Assembly: GCA_937897615.1 (NCBI GenBank)
Contig: CALCNO010000018.1
Coordinates: forward strand, 1-22,852
Length of the DNA: 22,852 bases
DNA from: an uncultured Anaerolineaceae bacterium
GTDB lineage: Bacteria > Chloroflexota > Anaerolineae > Anaerolineales > Anaerolineaceae
Reading direction: 5' to 3'
The translations under genes were made by a program, and so were the position numbers. This document shows positions 1-7,180 of this stretch, one piece after another. Below the pieces are notes generated by a model, which did not search any database, was not told where the DNA came from, and was given only the letters and a program-made list of their open reading frames with translations. Each line of letters starts with the position of its first letter. Position 1 is the stretch's first letter.

Positions 1-408
1 CTGGTAGCAGCCCTGAAGAACCGCGATTACCGCCTGACCCCCCAGCGGGTAGAGTTGGTGCGCCTGATTGCAGCCAGTGAAGGCCACCCCAGCGCGGCAC
101 AACTTTACACCAAAATCAAGCGTCAATTCCCTACCATAAGCCAGGCAACGGTGTATAAGACCCTGTCATTGCTCAAGGAAATGGGGCAAGTCCTGGAGAT
201 CGATTTGAGAGATGACAGCCACTACGACGGCAACCACCCCGAACCGCATCCGCATTTGATCTGCATGAAATGCAACAGAATTGTTGATGGGGAGGTTTCT
301 CTAAGCCAGGAAGCGATCCGGCAATTAGAGCAGGCATCGGGGTATCGGCTGCTTCGCCCGCAAATCACTTTCTACGGACTTTGTCCAGATTGCCAGAAAG
401 AGGGTTAA
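1..408 (+). CDS. perR: PerR-type Fur-family regulator, 5' end missing
   Basis: This is the 3' part of a Fur-superfamily repressor. The reading frame is open from base 1 and its start lies before the window. The visible N-terminus (LTPQRVELVRLI) and the recognition helix region (SQATVYKTLSLL) are the Fur winged helix. The set of likely regulatory ligands is complete: His in GHPSA, Asp in HYDG, the HPH pair, and Asp in RIVDGE. Those match the B. subtilis PerR ligands H37, D85, H91, H93 and D104. Two CxxC pairs (CMKC and CPDC) would hold structural zinc. PerR proteins sense peroxide by metal-catalysed His oxidation. The next gene on the same strand is katG, a classic PerR target, with Fur/PerR-like palindromes between them. 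Fur or Zur activity cannot be excluded from sequence alone, but the residues and the neighbour favour PerR. Confidence 0.85.
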   Translation: MVAALKNRDYRLTPQRVELVRLIAASEGHPSAAQLYTKIKRQFPTISQATVYKTLSLLKEMGQVLEIDLRDDSHYDGNHPEPHPHLICMKCNRIVDGEVSLSQEAIRQLEQASGYRLLRPQITFYGLCPDCQKEG

Positions 409-431
409 TGCTCTCTTTTTTTCTCCAGTTT

Positions 432-462
432 GGAGAATGATTATTAGATAATTTTTATTATC
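432..462 (+). promoter_or_regulatory. Fur/PerR-like operators upstream of katG
   Basis: Two AT-rich palindromes lie side by side. Bases 432-446 (GGAGAATGATTATTA) match 10 of 14 defined positions of the B. subtilis PerR box TTATAATnATTATAA. Bases 447-462 form a perfect inverted repeat, GATAAT-TTTT-ATTATC. A further 7-bp inverted repeat, TTCTCCA/TGGAGAA, spans 421-437. The katG promoter should be here, but I could not find a clean -35/-10 pair; TTGGAG at 430 with TTTATT at 454 is the best weak candidate. Confidence 0.55.
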
Positions 463-513
463 AAGGAGGTAACCGCCAGATAGAAATACTCGTCCCCTCA
501 CCCCATCTTTTCA

Positions 514-533
514 GCTATGTGTTCTCACATAGC
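514..533 (+). other. Perfect 8-bp inverted repeat in the katG leader
   Basis: GCTATGTG-TTCT-CACATAGC forms an 8-bp stem with a 4-nt loop, 46 bases before the katG start. No T-tract follows, so it is not a terminator. Its TGTG and CACA half-sites are 4 bp apart, too close for a standard Crp site. It could be an operator for another regulator or an mRNA leader hairpin. Confidence 0.5.
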
Positions 534-579
534 AGTTCTCGCAAGCAAGCATCGCTAATTTAAAAAAGGAGCAAATACA

Positions 580-2751
580 ATGACTGAAGAAAACAAATGC
601 CCGGTTCACGAACATAGCAGTGGTACCACCAACCAGGACTGGTGGCCAAACCGCCTGCGCCTTGAGATTCTGCATCAACATTCCAGCAAGTCCAACCCAA
701 TGAGCGAGGATTTCGACTACGCTAAAGAGTTCAAGAGCCTCGATCTGACAGCTGTGAAAAAAGATCTGGCGGCGTTGATGACCAGCTCGCAGGACTGGTG
801 GCCGGCCGATTTCGGCAATTACGGCCCCCTGTTTGTGCGCATGGCCTGGCACAGCGCCGGCACCTACCGCACCGGAGATGGCCGCGGTGGCGGTGGCAGA
901 GGCCAGCAGCGCTTTGCACCGCTCAACAGTTGGCCCGATAACGTCAGCCTGGATAAAGCACGCCGCCTGCTGTGGCCGATCAAGCAGAAATACGGCCGCA
1001 AAATCTCCTGGGCCGACCTGATGATCCTGACCGGCAACGTGGCGCTAGAAACAATGGGATTCAAGACCTTTGGATTCGGCGGTGGACGTGAGGACGTGTG
1101 GGAACCAGACCAGGACGTCTACTGGGGCGCAGAGACCAAGTGGCTGGATGACAAGCGTTACTCCGGCGAGCGTGATCTGGAGAATCCACTGGCAGCCGTG
1201 CAGATGGGACTGATCTACGTCAATCCCGAAGGCCCCAACGGCAACCCTGATCCCCTTGCTGCCGCCAAAGACATCCGCGAAACCTTTGCCCGCATGGCGA
1301 TGAACGATGAGGAGACTGTTGCCCTCATCGCCGGTGGACACACCTTTGGCAAGACCCACGGAGCCGGCCCGGCCACGCATGTGGGGCCAGAGCCAGAATC
1401 TGCCGCGCTTGAGGATCAGGGGCTTGGCTGGAAAAGCAGCTTTGGCAGTGGCAAAGGCGGCGACGCCATCACCAGCGGCCTGGAAGTGACCTGGACAACC
1501 ACCCCCACCAAATGGAGCAACAACTTCTTCTGGAATTTGTTTGGCTACGAATGGGAATTGAGCAAAAGCCCAGCCGGGGCACACCAGTGGGTTGCCAAAG
1601 GCGCCGGCGCCACCATCCCGGATGCCCATGATTCTTCCAAAAAGCATGTCCCTACCATGCTAACCACCGATCTGGCATTGCGCTTTGACCCAGCGTACGA
1701 GAAGATCTCGCGGCGCTTCATGGAAAACCCGGACCAGTTTGCCGATGCTTTCGCCCGTGCCTGGTTCAAACTGACCCACCGCGACATGGGCCCGCGCGCG
1801 CGCTACCTCGGCCCCGAAGTTCCGGCGGAAGAACTCATCTGGCAGGATCCCATCCCGGCTGTAAATCACAAACTCATTGATGCGCAGGACATCGCTGCTC
1901 TCAAGAGCAAAATCCTGGCCGCTGGCCTTTCGGTCTCCGAGTTGGTTTCCACAGCCTGGGCATCTGCCTCCACTTTCCGCGGCTCCGATAAGCGCGGCGG
2001 CGCCAATGGCGCGCGCGTCCGCCTGGCTCCGCAAAAGGATTGGGAGGTCAACCAACCCGCTCAACTGGCAAAGGTGCTCAAAACTCTGGAGGGCATCCAG
2101 AGCGCCTTCAACAGCGAGCAGAAGGATGGCAAGAAAGTGTCGCTGGCAGACCTGATCGTGCTGGCCGGCTGCGCAGGTGTTGAAAAGGCTGCCAAAAACG
2201 CCGGCTCTAACATAACGGTTCCCTTTACGCCCGGACGCATGGATGCCACACAGGAGCAAACGGATGTCAACTCGTTTGCGGTACTCGAACCGAAAGCCGA
2301 CGGCTTCCGCAATTACCAAAAGGCACACTATACCATCTCAGCCGAGGAACTGCTGGTAGATAAGGCACAGTTGCTAACGCTGACCGCTCCCGAAATGACA
2401 GCGTTGCTGGGCGGTATGCGTGTGCTCAAGACCAATGCCGATGGCTCACAGCACGGCCTCTTCACCAAACGACCGGAAGCGCTTACCACCGACTTCTTCG
2501 TGAACCTGCTCGATATGAGCACGGTGTGGAAGCCAGTCTCAAAAGAGGCTGATGTATTTGAGGGGCGTGACCGCAAGACCGGCGAACTCAAGTGGAGTGC
2601 CACGCGGGTTGACCTGATCTTTGGCTCGAACTCACAGTTGCGCGCCCTGGCGGAGGTATATGCCTGCGCTGACTCGCAGGAGAAGTTCATCCACGATTTT
2701 GTGGCCGTATGGAGCAAAGTGATGAACCTGGATCGCTTTGACCTGGCCTGA
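580..2751 (+). CDS. katG: Catalase-peroxidase KatG
   Basis: This is a bifunctional haem catalase-peroxidase of 723 residues, the normal length for bacterial KatG. It removes hydrogen peroxide in the cytoplasm and has peroxidase activity on organic donors. The distal site Arg87-Trp90-His91 is visible in FVRMAWHSAGTYR. The Trp-Tyr-Met adduct can be assigned to Trp90, Tyr213 (LIYVNPEGPNG) and Met239. Proximal His254 lies in AGGHTFGKTHG. The C-terminal half is the usual degenerate repeat of the peroxidase fold. The ATG is preceded by a good Shine-Dalgarno, AAGGAG, at 567-572. It follows a PerR-type regulator with palindromic operators between, so induction by peroxide is likely. All key residues are intact. 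Confidence 0.98.
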   Translation: MTEENKCPVHEHSSGTTNQDWWPNRLRLEILHQHSSKSNPMSEDFDYAKEFKSLDLTAVKKDLAALMTSSQDWWPADFGNYGPLFVRMAWHSAGTYRTGDGRGGGGRGQQRFAPLNSWPDNVSLDKARRLLWPIKQKYGRKISWADLMILTGNVALETMGFKTFGFGGGREDVWEPDQDVYWGAETKWLDDKRYSGERDLENPLAAVQMGLIYVNPEGPNGNPDPLAAAKDIRETFARMAMNDEETVALIAGGHTFGKTHGAGPATHVGPEPESAALEDQGLGWKSSFGSGKGGDAITSGLEVTWTTTPTKWSNNFFWNLFGYEWELSKSPAGAHQWVAKGAGATIPDAHDSSKKHVPTMLTTDLALRFDPAYEKISRRFMENPDQFADAFARAWFKLTHRDMGPRARYLGPEVPAEELIWQDPIPAVNHKLIDAQDIAALKSKILAAGLSVSELVSTAWASASTFRGSDKRGGANGARVRLAPQKDWEVNQPAQLAKVLKTLEGIQSAFNSEQKDGKKVSLADLIVLAGCAGVEKAAKNAGSNITVPFTPGRMDATQEQTDVNSFAVLEPKADGFRNYQKAHYTISAEELLVDKAQLLTLTAPEMTALLGGMRVLKTNADGSQHGLFTKRPEALTTDFFVNLLDMSTVWKPVSKEADVFEGRDRKTGELKWSATRVDLIFGSNSQLRALAEVYACADSQEKFIHDFVAVWSKVMNLDRFDLA

Positions 2752-2774
2752 TCGACGCCAATTCTTCAATCAAA

Positions 2775-2808
2775 AAGAAGCGCCAACCATAAATGGTTGG
2801 CGCTTCTT
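2775..2808. terminator. Bidirectional terminator between katG and znuA
   Basis: A 16-bp perfect stem (2775-2790 with 2793-2808) has an AA tip. The minus-strand copy runs into a TTTTT tract, so it ends znuA well. On the plus strand only a short CTTCTT follows. It separates two convergent genes. Confidence 0.85.
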
Positions 2809-2842
2809 AATCAAAGGCTAAAGGTCATAACAACAGATGAAG

Positions 2843-3754
2843 TTACTTCAGAGCTGCCACAATCGCAGAGACATTGTAGCGCATAAAGTCAAGATACGTG
2901 GGAGCCGGGCCGGTCGCATCAGTGAGAGAGGCATGGTAAAGCCACACAGCCTGAATGCCCGTATCCTGCGCAATCAGGTCGGCCATTGCCTGGTTGCTGG
3001 CTTCGGTGACAAAGATCGCTTGAACACCACTGGCACGGATTTCGTCTTCCAATGCTGCCAATTCTTGTGCCGAAGGAGCCGCCTCGGTACTGAATGACCC
3101 GGTGATCGTGCCCAGTTGCTTGAATCCGTATTCCTCCGCCAGATACCCCAGCACGGCATGATCAGAGACAAGCTGCCGTTTCTCTGCCGGAATCTGCGCC
3201 ACCTCGGAACGAATCCAGCTGTCCAACTCTCGCAAAGAAGTCGCGTAGGCCTGCGCATTGGCCTGATAATCGGTTGCATGGGCCGGGTCAGCAGCAACAA
3301 GCGCAGTCTCTATGTTCGTCACCCAGACCAGCACATTGTTGGGGTCCATCCATGTGTGGGGATCGCTGCCTTGTTGGCCGGTATGGTCATCCACCAGATG
3401 CAACAGTTCGATCCCGGAGGAAACCTCAATCAGTTTGCTGGCAGCATTGGCATTCTCGATCAAAGGCTGGAGGAATTCTTCCAAACCCGCCCCATTGGCA
3501 AAGATTATTTGCGCTTCCGCCAGGGCGGCGGTATCCTGTGGGCGGGGAGAGTATTCATGCGGGTCAGTACCAACCGGCATCAAGGTGGTCACCTGAATGT
3601 AATCACCGCCCACCTGCTGAACAACATCCGCAACGATGGAAGTGGTTGCCAGTACCTGCAGTTTGCCATCGGCTGGCGATGCAGCGCTGGTACAGGCCGT
3701 CAACAACAAAAGTGTAAGGATGAGCACCGGAATTATTGCGAGACGAGTCTTCAT
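2843..3754 (-). CDS. znuA: Zinc ABC-transporter substrate-binding lipoprotein (ZnuA/TroA family)
   Basis: This is a cluster A-I metal-binding protein of 303 residues. It begins with a signal peptide ending in the lipobox LLTAC, so Cys21 is the predicted lipidated residue. Likely metal ligands are His66 (GTDPHEY), His133 (DPHTWMDP), His199 (SDHAVLGY) and Asp279 (SLTDA). A His at the third position, rather than Glu, points to zinc rather than manganese. The His-rich loop common in ZnuA is short here (VDDHTGQQG). A Shine-Dalgarno AGGAGAA precedes the ATG, and a Zur-like palindrome lies 20 bp further upstream. No permease or ATPase gene adjoins it, so the rest of the transporter must be encoded elsewhere. 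Confidence 0.93.
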   Translation of the reverse strand: MKTRLAIIPVLILTLLLLTACTSAASPADGKLQVLATTSIVADVVQQVGGDYIQVTTLMPVGTDPHEYSPRPQDTAALAEAQIIFANGAGLEEFLQPLIENANAASKLIEVSSGIELLHLVDDHTGQQGSDPHTWMDPNNVLVWVTNIETALVAADPAHATDYQANAQAYATSLRELDSWIRSEVAQIPAEKRQLVSDHAVLGYLAEEYGFKQLGTITGSFSTEAAPSAQELAALEDEIRASGVQAIFVTEASNQAMADLIAQDTGIQAVWLYHASLTDATGPAPTYLDFMRYNVSAIVAALK

Positions 3755-3773
3755 GGGTTCTCCTGTTTGAAAT

Positions 3774-3788
3774 TGATAACCATTTTCA
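3774..3788 (-). promoter_or_regulatory. Zur-like operator before znuA
   Basis: TGATAAC-C-ATTTTCA on the plus strand is a 7-1-7 near-palindrome. It shares the right arm ATTTTCA exactly with the perfect box in front of zur. It lies 20 bp upstream of the znuA start codon, in repressor position. The znuA -10 and -35 are not clear. Confidence 0.65.
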
Positions 3789-3805
3789 ATAACATCTATT
3801 TTTTA

Positions 3806-3825
3806 TTCGGGGCTGTGGCCCCGAA
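3806..3825. other. Strong hairpin between zur and znuA
   Basis: TTCGGGGC-TGTG-GCCCCGAA is an 8-bp GC-rich perfect stem with a 4-nt loop. On the minus strand it comes just after the small ORF and before the znuA operator. It is followed by TAAAAAAT, not a T-tract, so it is not a standard terminator. Confidence 0.5.
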
Positions 3826-3832
3826 GCACTAC

Positions 3833-4030
3833 CTATGACCGGGCAGAAAACCTTATGTGCCAGAAAGCTGACGCTGATAATAGCAACAAGATAACAATCG
3901 CAGCGAGGATCAGGTATGGCCGAAATCGCGGCAGCGGGCGGCCGGCAGCCACGCAACGCTGGCGTTGCTGATTATCTGCCGCCACACCTACCGCAGCAGA
4001 AACGGGAATAGCCGCACAAAAAACGCACAT
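3833..4030 (-). CDS. Possible small membrane protein downstream of zur
   Basis: This 65-codon frame begins with MCVFCAAIPV and ends with one clear membrane segment (YLILAAIVILLLLSASAFW) and a short basic tail. I do not recognise a family. It lies on the same strand as zur, and in the same frame, five codons after the zur TGA stop. A weak Shine-Dalgarno-like AGAAGG sits about 12 bases before the ATG; an in-frame GTG about 16 codons later is an alternative start. It could be a real one-pass protein, or chance open frame in the zur-znuA gap. No zinc-related motif beyond a few cysteines near the N-terminus is visible. Confidence 0.35.
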   Translation of the reverse strand: MCVFCAAIPVSAAVGVAADNQQRQRCVAAGRPLPRFRPYLILAAIVILLLLSASAFWHIRFSARS

Positions 4031-4045
4031 AAAGTCCGCGCCTTC

Positions 4046-4468
4046 TCACCGGCAATCGGCGCAAACGCCGGAAACTTGCAGCCAGTGCTCTTTGATCTCA
4101 AAGCCGGTCTGCTGGCTGATACGGGAAAACAGGACATTCAGGTCATCGCCTTCAAACAGCACTGCCCGGCCGCAGCGCTCACACAACAAAATGTGCTGGT
4201 GTCCTTGCCCGGCACGCAGGAAGGATTGGCAGCCCTGCTCCTGGTGTACACGTTGGATAAGCCCGAGTTCTTCCAGTTTTTCCAGCGTGCGGTAGACCGT
4301 CACCAATCCCAAATGTGGGTCCGCTTTACGCGCTGCATCGAACACTTCTACCGGCGTCAAAGCACGGGGGGTCGTTTCCATCACTTCCACCACAGCACGG
4401 CGTGCCCCGGTGAGGCGGCATCCGGTGGATTGGAGTTGTGCTAACCATTGTGTAGCGGTTTCAGGCAT
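4046..4468 (-). CDS. zur: Zinc uptake regulator Zur (Fur family)
   Basis: This Fur-superfamily repressor has 140 residues. The winged helix is at about 1-80 (LTGARRAVVEVM and LVTVYRTLEKLEELGL). The dimerisation and metal part has GHQHILLCERCG (His90, His92, Cys96, Cys99) and the end CADC (Cys136, Cys139). The start at 4468 (MPETATQWL) was chosen because GAGGG lies just upstream. The longer frame would run back through the promoter and operator. A perfect 7-1-7 palindrome overlaps the expected transcription start, so autoregulation is likely. The neighbour znuA, with a related box, supports zinc as the signal. Confidence 0.9.
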   Translation of the reverse strand: MPETATQWLAQLQSTGCRLTGARRAVVEVMETTPRALTPVEVFDAARKADPHLGLVTVYRTLEKLEELGLIQRVHQEQGCQSFLRAGQGHQHILLCERCGRAVLFEGDDLNVLFSRISQQTGFEIKEHWLQVSGVCADCR

Positions 4469-4482
4469 GGCATCCCTCTTAT

Positions 4483-4497
4483 TGAAAATGATTTTCA
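4483..4497 (-). promoter_or_regulatory. Perfect Zur box before zur
   Basis: TGAAAAT-G-ATTTTCA is an exact 7-1-7 palindrome, the form known for Zur boxes in several phyla. It starts at the end of the -10 and covers the predicted transcription start of zur, so bound repressor would block initiation. Confidence 0.8.
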
Positions 4498-4525
4498 TTA
4501 TAAATAAGAGAATGATAATTGTCAA
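4497..4525 (-). promoter_or_regulatory. Consensus sigma70 promoter of zur
   Basis: On the minus strand TTGACA (4525-4520) and TATAAT (4502-4497) are both perfect hexamers with a 17-bp spacer. The predicted start falls at about 4490, inside the Zur box. Confidence 0.85.
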
Positions 4526-4561
4526 GCCATCCTGAAAAGCTCTGACCATAAAAAGGGGGGC

Positions 4562-4590
4562 TTGCCATATTGTATAGATAAGTTATCATT
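4562..4590 (+). promoter_or_regulatory. Possible promoter of the Kef-type antiporter gene
   Basis: TTGCCA (4562-4567) and TATCAT (4584-4589) are 16 bp apart. A GATAA-G-TTATC palindrome (4577-4587) overlaps the -10. Its half-sites are closer than in a Fur or Zur box, so I do not assign a regulator. The leader to the ATG is about 125 bases with no recognised element. Confidence 0.4.
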
Positions 4591-4721
4591 AACATCACAT
4601 AGTCATCAAAACCGGAGTCCGAACATCAGGGGAAAAGAAGGCGAACTCCACAGCTACTTTGGCGGCAAACTTCACGTTTGGTAGTTCGGTCTCTGGATCA
4701 TTTCATTACCTGAGGGTTGGT

Positions 4722-6734
4722 ATGCATGAATTGACGTTATTAATCAACATCGCAATGGCTTTGGTGATCGCCTTTTTTGGAGGAGTGATTGCCCGCCGTA
4801 TCGGGTTGCCTACCATCGTAGGTTACCTGCTGGCCGGGATCGCCATCGGGCCATTTACTCCCGGGTTTATTGGCGACCCCGAAACCATCCAGCAGCTGGC
4901 CGAGCTGGGAGTGATTTTCCTCATGTTTGGTGTCGGCTTGCACTTTTCACTGCATGACCTTTGGAAGGTGCGCGCTATTGCCATCCCCGGCGCATTGCTG
5001 CAAACCGCCCTGGCAACCCTGCTGGGTTACGGTCTGAGCCAAATGTGGGGGTGGACTACAGGCGCCAGTATTGTTCTGGGGCTCGCAATCTCCGTAGCCA
5101 GCACGGTTGTTCTCCTGCGCGGCCTCATTGACAACGGCCTGCTCAACACAGCCCAGGGACAGGCAGCCATTGGCTGGCTGATCTTTGAGGACCTGGCAAC
5201 AGTGCTGATCCTGGTGGTGATGCCCACCCTGGTAGGCAACTCGGGCAGCTTCGACTGGAAAATGCTCGGACTGACTTTGCTTAAAGCAAGCGCCTTTGTG
5301 GTAGTTTCGCTTTTTGCCGGCACGCGGCTGATTCCCTGGCTGCTGCTTCGGGTAGCACACACACGATCGCGTGAATTGTGGATCCTGGCGGTCCTGGCAA
5401 TTGCCATTGGCGTCGCGCTCAGCGCCGCAGAGGTCTTTGGCATCTCGCTGGCACTGGGGGCTTTCATTGCCGGTGTGGTGGTCAGCGAATCCCCGCTCAG
5501 CCATCAGGTAGGCGCTGATATTCTGCCATTCCGTGAAGCCTTTGCCGTTCTCTTCTTCGTTTCAGTAGGGATGTTGGTAAATCCCCGTTACCTGCTGGAT
5601 AATCTGTGGCCCGTGCTGGGGTTAACAGCACTGGTGGTGATTGGCAAACCGCTGATCGTGATGCTGCTGGGGATCATCTTCCCCTGGCCGGCACGCACAG
5701 TCCTGGTCACCGCTGCCGGGTTGAGCCAGATCGGCGAATTCTCATTCATCCTTGGCCAAACCGGGATCACACTGGGTTTGCTCAATTCAGACCAGTACTC
5801 ACTCATTCTGGCAGTAGCGCTCATTTCCATCACGGTCAATCCGCTGATGTTTCGCTTGACCGGCCCTATGGAGAAGTTGCTGCGGCGTTCCAAAAAAGTT
5901 TGGGCCCTGCTGAACAGGCAAGAGAAATTAAAAGAGAACTCGCCAGTCACGGAGGCGGATTTGACCGGCCATGTGGTCATTGTAGGTTACGGCCGCATCG
6001 GCCAACACATTGCCGCCCTGCTCGGCGATATGCAAACCCCCTACCTGATCTTGCACAATGACCCGGAAAAGGTGGAAGAATTGAGAAAGCAAGGAATCCA
6101 CAACCTGTTCGGGGATGCCGCCAATTCCGAAGTGCTCACACATGCCTGCCTGGAGTGTGCCCGGGCGCTGGTAGTGGTTGGGCCGGATCAATCTGCCAGT
6201 GAGATGGTGGTGGCCGCAGCACGTGATCTTGCCCCCACCCTGCCAATCATCGCCAGGGCAAGCAGCAATGAGGGGATCAAACGGCTGGCACAACTGGGAG
6301 CGCAATATGTGATTCATCCAGAGTTGGAAGCCGGGCTGGAAATTGTGCGCCACACCCTGTTACAGCTTGGCTACCCGCAGAACACAGTCACGCGCTATAC
6401 CGACGCAGTCCGCCAGGATCGCTACGATTTACAGGTGAACACAAAAGAGGAAGACCGCCTGCTGCGCGACCTGGTGGATGCTGTAAAGAACTTTGAGGTC
6501 ACCTGGTTCACCCTGCCAGAAGGGAACCCGCTGGTCGGTCAAACCCTGGCACAGGCCAATTTGCGCGCGCGTACCGGTGCCTCTGTGGTGGCCGTCTCAA
6601 GGGGCGAGCAATTGCTGGCAAATCCCAAATCGAGCACAGCCTTCGAAAGCGGAGACCGCATTGGCTTTATCGGCGACCAGGATCAGATCAGCGCAATTAA
6701 AAAGCTCTTTCCGGCCACACAAGAAACAGAGTAG
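4722..6734 (+). CDS. Kef-type CPA2 cation:proton antiporter with TrkA-N and TrkA-C domains
   Basis: This 670-residue membrane protein belongs to the monovalent cation:proton antiporter-2 family. Residues 1-390 are the Na+/H+ exchanger domain with about 12 membrane segments (PTIVGYLLAGIAIGP is typical). At about 416 begins a TrkA-N/RCK Rossmann domain (HVVIVGYGRIGQHIAALL) that would bind NAD(H) or a similar ligand. From about 590 there is a TrkA-C domain (GNPLVGQTLAQANLR). It probably exports K+ or Na+ in exchange for protons, gated by a nucleotide. I placed the start at 4722 (MHELTLLIN) because TGAGGG precedes it and the extra upstream codons are not hydrophobic family sequence. Neither a separate KefF/KefG-type partner nor the substrate ion can be read here. 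Confidence 0.9.
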   Translation: MHELTLLINIAMALVIAFFGGVIARRIGLPTIVGYLLAGIAIGPFTPGFIGDPETIQQLAELGVIFLMFGVGLHFSLHDLWKVRAIAIPGALLQTALATLLGYGLSQMWGWTTGASIVLGLAISVASTVVLLRGLIDNGLLNTAQGQAAIGWLIFEDLATVLILVVMPTLVGNSGSFDWKMLGLTLLKASAFVVVSLFAGTRLIPWLLLRVAHTRSRELWILAVLAIAIGVALSAAEVFGISLALGAFIAGVVVSESPLSHQVGADILPFREAFAVLFFVSVGMLVNPRYLLDNLWPVLGLTALVVIGKPLIVMLLGIIFPWPARTVLVTAAGLSQIGEFSFILGQTGITLGLLNSDQYSLILAVALISITVNPLMFRLTGPMEKLLRRSKKVWALLNRQEKLKENSPVTEADLTGHVVIVGYGRIGQHIAALLGDMQTPYLILHNDPEKVEELRKQGIHNLFGDAANSEVLTHACLECARALVVVGPDQSASEMVVAAARDLAPTLPIIARASSNEGIKRLAQLGAQYVIHPELEAGLEIVRHTLLQLGYPQNTVTRYTDAVRQDRYDLQVNTKEEDRLLRDLVDAVKNFEVTWFTLPEGNPLVGQTLAQANLRARTGASVVAVSRGEQLLANPKSSTAFESGDRIGFIGDQDQISAIKKLFPATQETE

Positions 6735-6764
6735 AGAAAGATCATCATTCCCCTTTCCCTAAAA

Positions 6765-6788
6765 CAACCTCCAGCAGGGGGTTGCTTT
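6765..6788 (+). terminator. Weak terminator after the antiporter gene
   Basis: CAACCTCC-AGCA-GGGGGTTG forms an 8-bp stem (one T-G pair) followed by CTTT. The T-tract is short, so termination may be partial. Confidence 0.35.
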
Positions 6789-6868
6789 GACTGCTTTCAC
6801 AATACTCAACATTGCAACCCGTGAAAGTTATTTACGTATATTAAGTATTGATACAAAAGGAGAAAAAA

Positions 6869-7060
6869 ATGAGCGACAACATGAAATGCCATCATCGTGG
6901 TGGTGCATCAGAGGCAGTGTACGGACTGGGCTTCATTGGGGCGGCTGTGTACTTTATCGGGCATGCGGCAACCTTCTGGCTGGGTGTTCTGGGTTTTCTC
7001 AAAGCACTCGTATGGCCGGCCTTCCTGGTCTTTGAGGCACTAAAAGTTCTCATCAAGTAA
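6869..7060 (+). CDS. Small conserved-looking membrane protein
   Basis: This 63-residue protein has a short polar, His/Cys-containing start (MSDNMKCHHRGGASE). The rest is hydrophobic with about two membrane segments (AVYGLGFIGAAVYFIGHAATFWLG and GFLKALVWPAFLVFEALKVL, shown in part). The Shine-Dalgarno AAAAGGAG sits at ideal distance and the gene is closed by its own terminator, so it is very likely real and monocistronic. I recall similar short proteins annotated as hypothetical in many bacteria, but I know no function. The CHH motif might bind metal or haem; this is a guess. Confidence 0.8.
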   Translation: MSDNMKCHHRGGASEAVYGLGFIGAAVYFIGHAATFWLGVLGFLKALVWPAFLVFEALKVLIK

Positions 7061-7089
7061 GTTCGACGTTGATATCGTTCTACCAGGAG

Positions 7090-7114
7090 GATCCTGCCCA
7101 GGCAGGGTCTTTTT
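7090..7114 (+). terminator. Rho-independent terminator
   Basis: A 9-bp stem GATCCTGCC/GGCAGGGTC (one T-G pair, tight CA tip) is followed by TTTTT. It ends the small membrane-protein gene. Confidence 0.85.
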
Positions 7115-7168
7115 GGTTAATGCCACAATTCCCTGTCAGCTTCACCGCCGGAAATCAAGATTGTTTAC

Positions 7169-7174
7169 TATAAT
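7169..7174 (+). promoter_or_regulatory. -10 box of crp/fnr gene, leaderless position
   Basis: A perfect TATAAT ends 6 bases before the ATG at 7181, so the predicted +1 is the A of the start codon. There is no Shine-Dalgarno and no good -35, which would fit an activator-dependent leaderless promoter. Confidence 0.6.
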
Positions 7175-7180
7175 TTACTT

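Noticed and set aside
463..470. AAGGAGGT, a perfect Shine-Dalgarno-like sequence before katG
   Set aside because: No ATG, GTG or TTG follows at usable distance; the katG start has its own AAGGAG at 567.
1045..1647. 200-codon open frame antisense to katG
   Set aside because: It lies wholly within katG, has no family features and mirrors its GC-rich codons.
1660..2328. 222-codon open frame antisense to katG
   Set aside because: Shadow frame of a clearly real gene, no Shine-Dalgarno and no recognisable domain.
3806..3825. Hairpin as terminator of zur
   Set aside because: On the minus strand it is followed by A-rich, not T-rich, sequence.
4577..4587. GATAA-G-TTATC as a Zur or Fur box for the antiporter gene
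   Set aside because: Half-sites are 2 bp too close compared with the 7-1-7 boxes found at zur and znuA.
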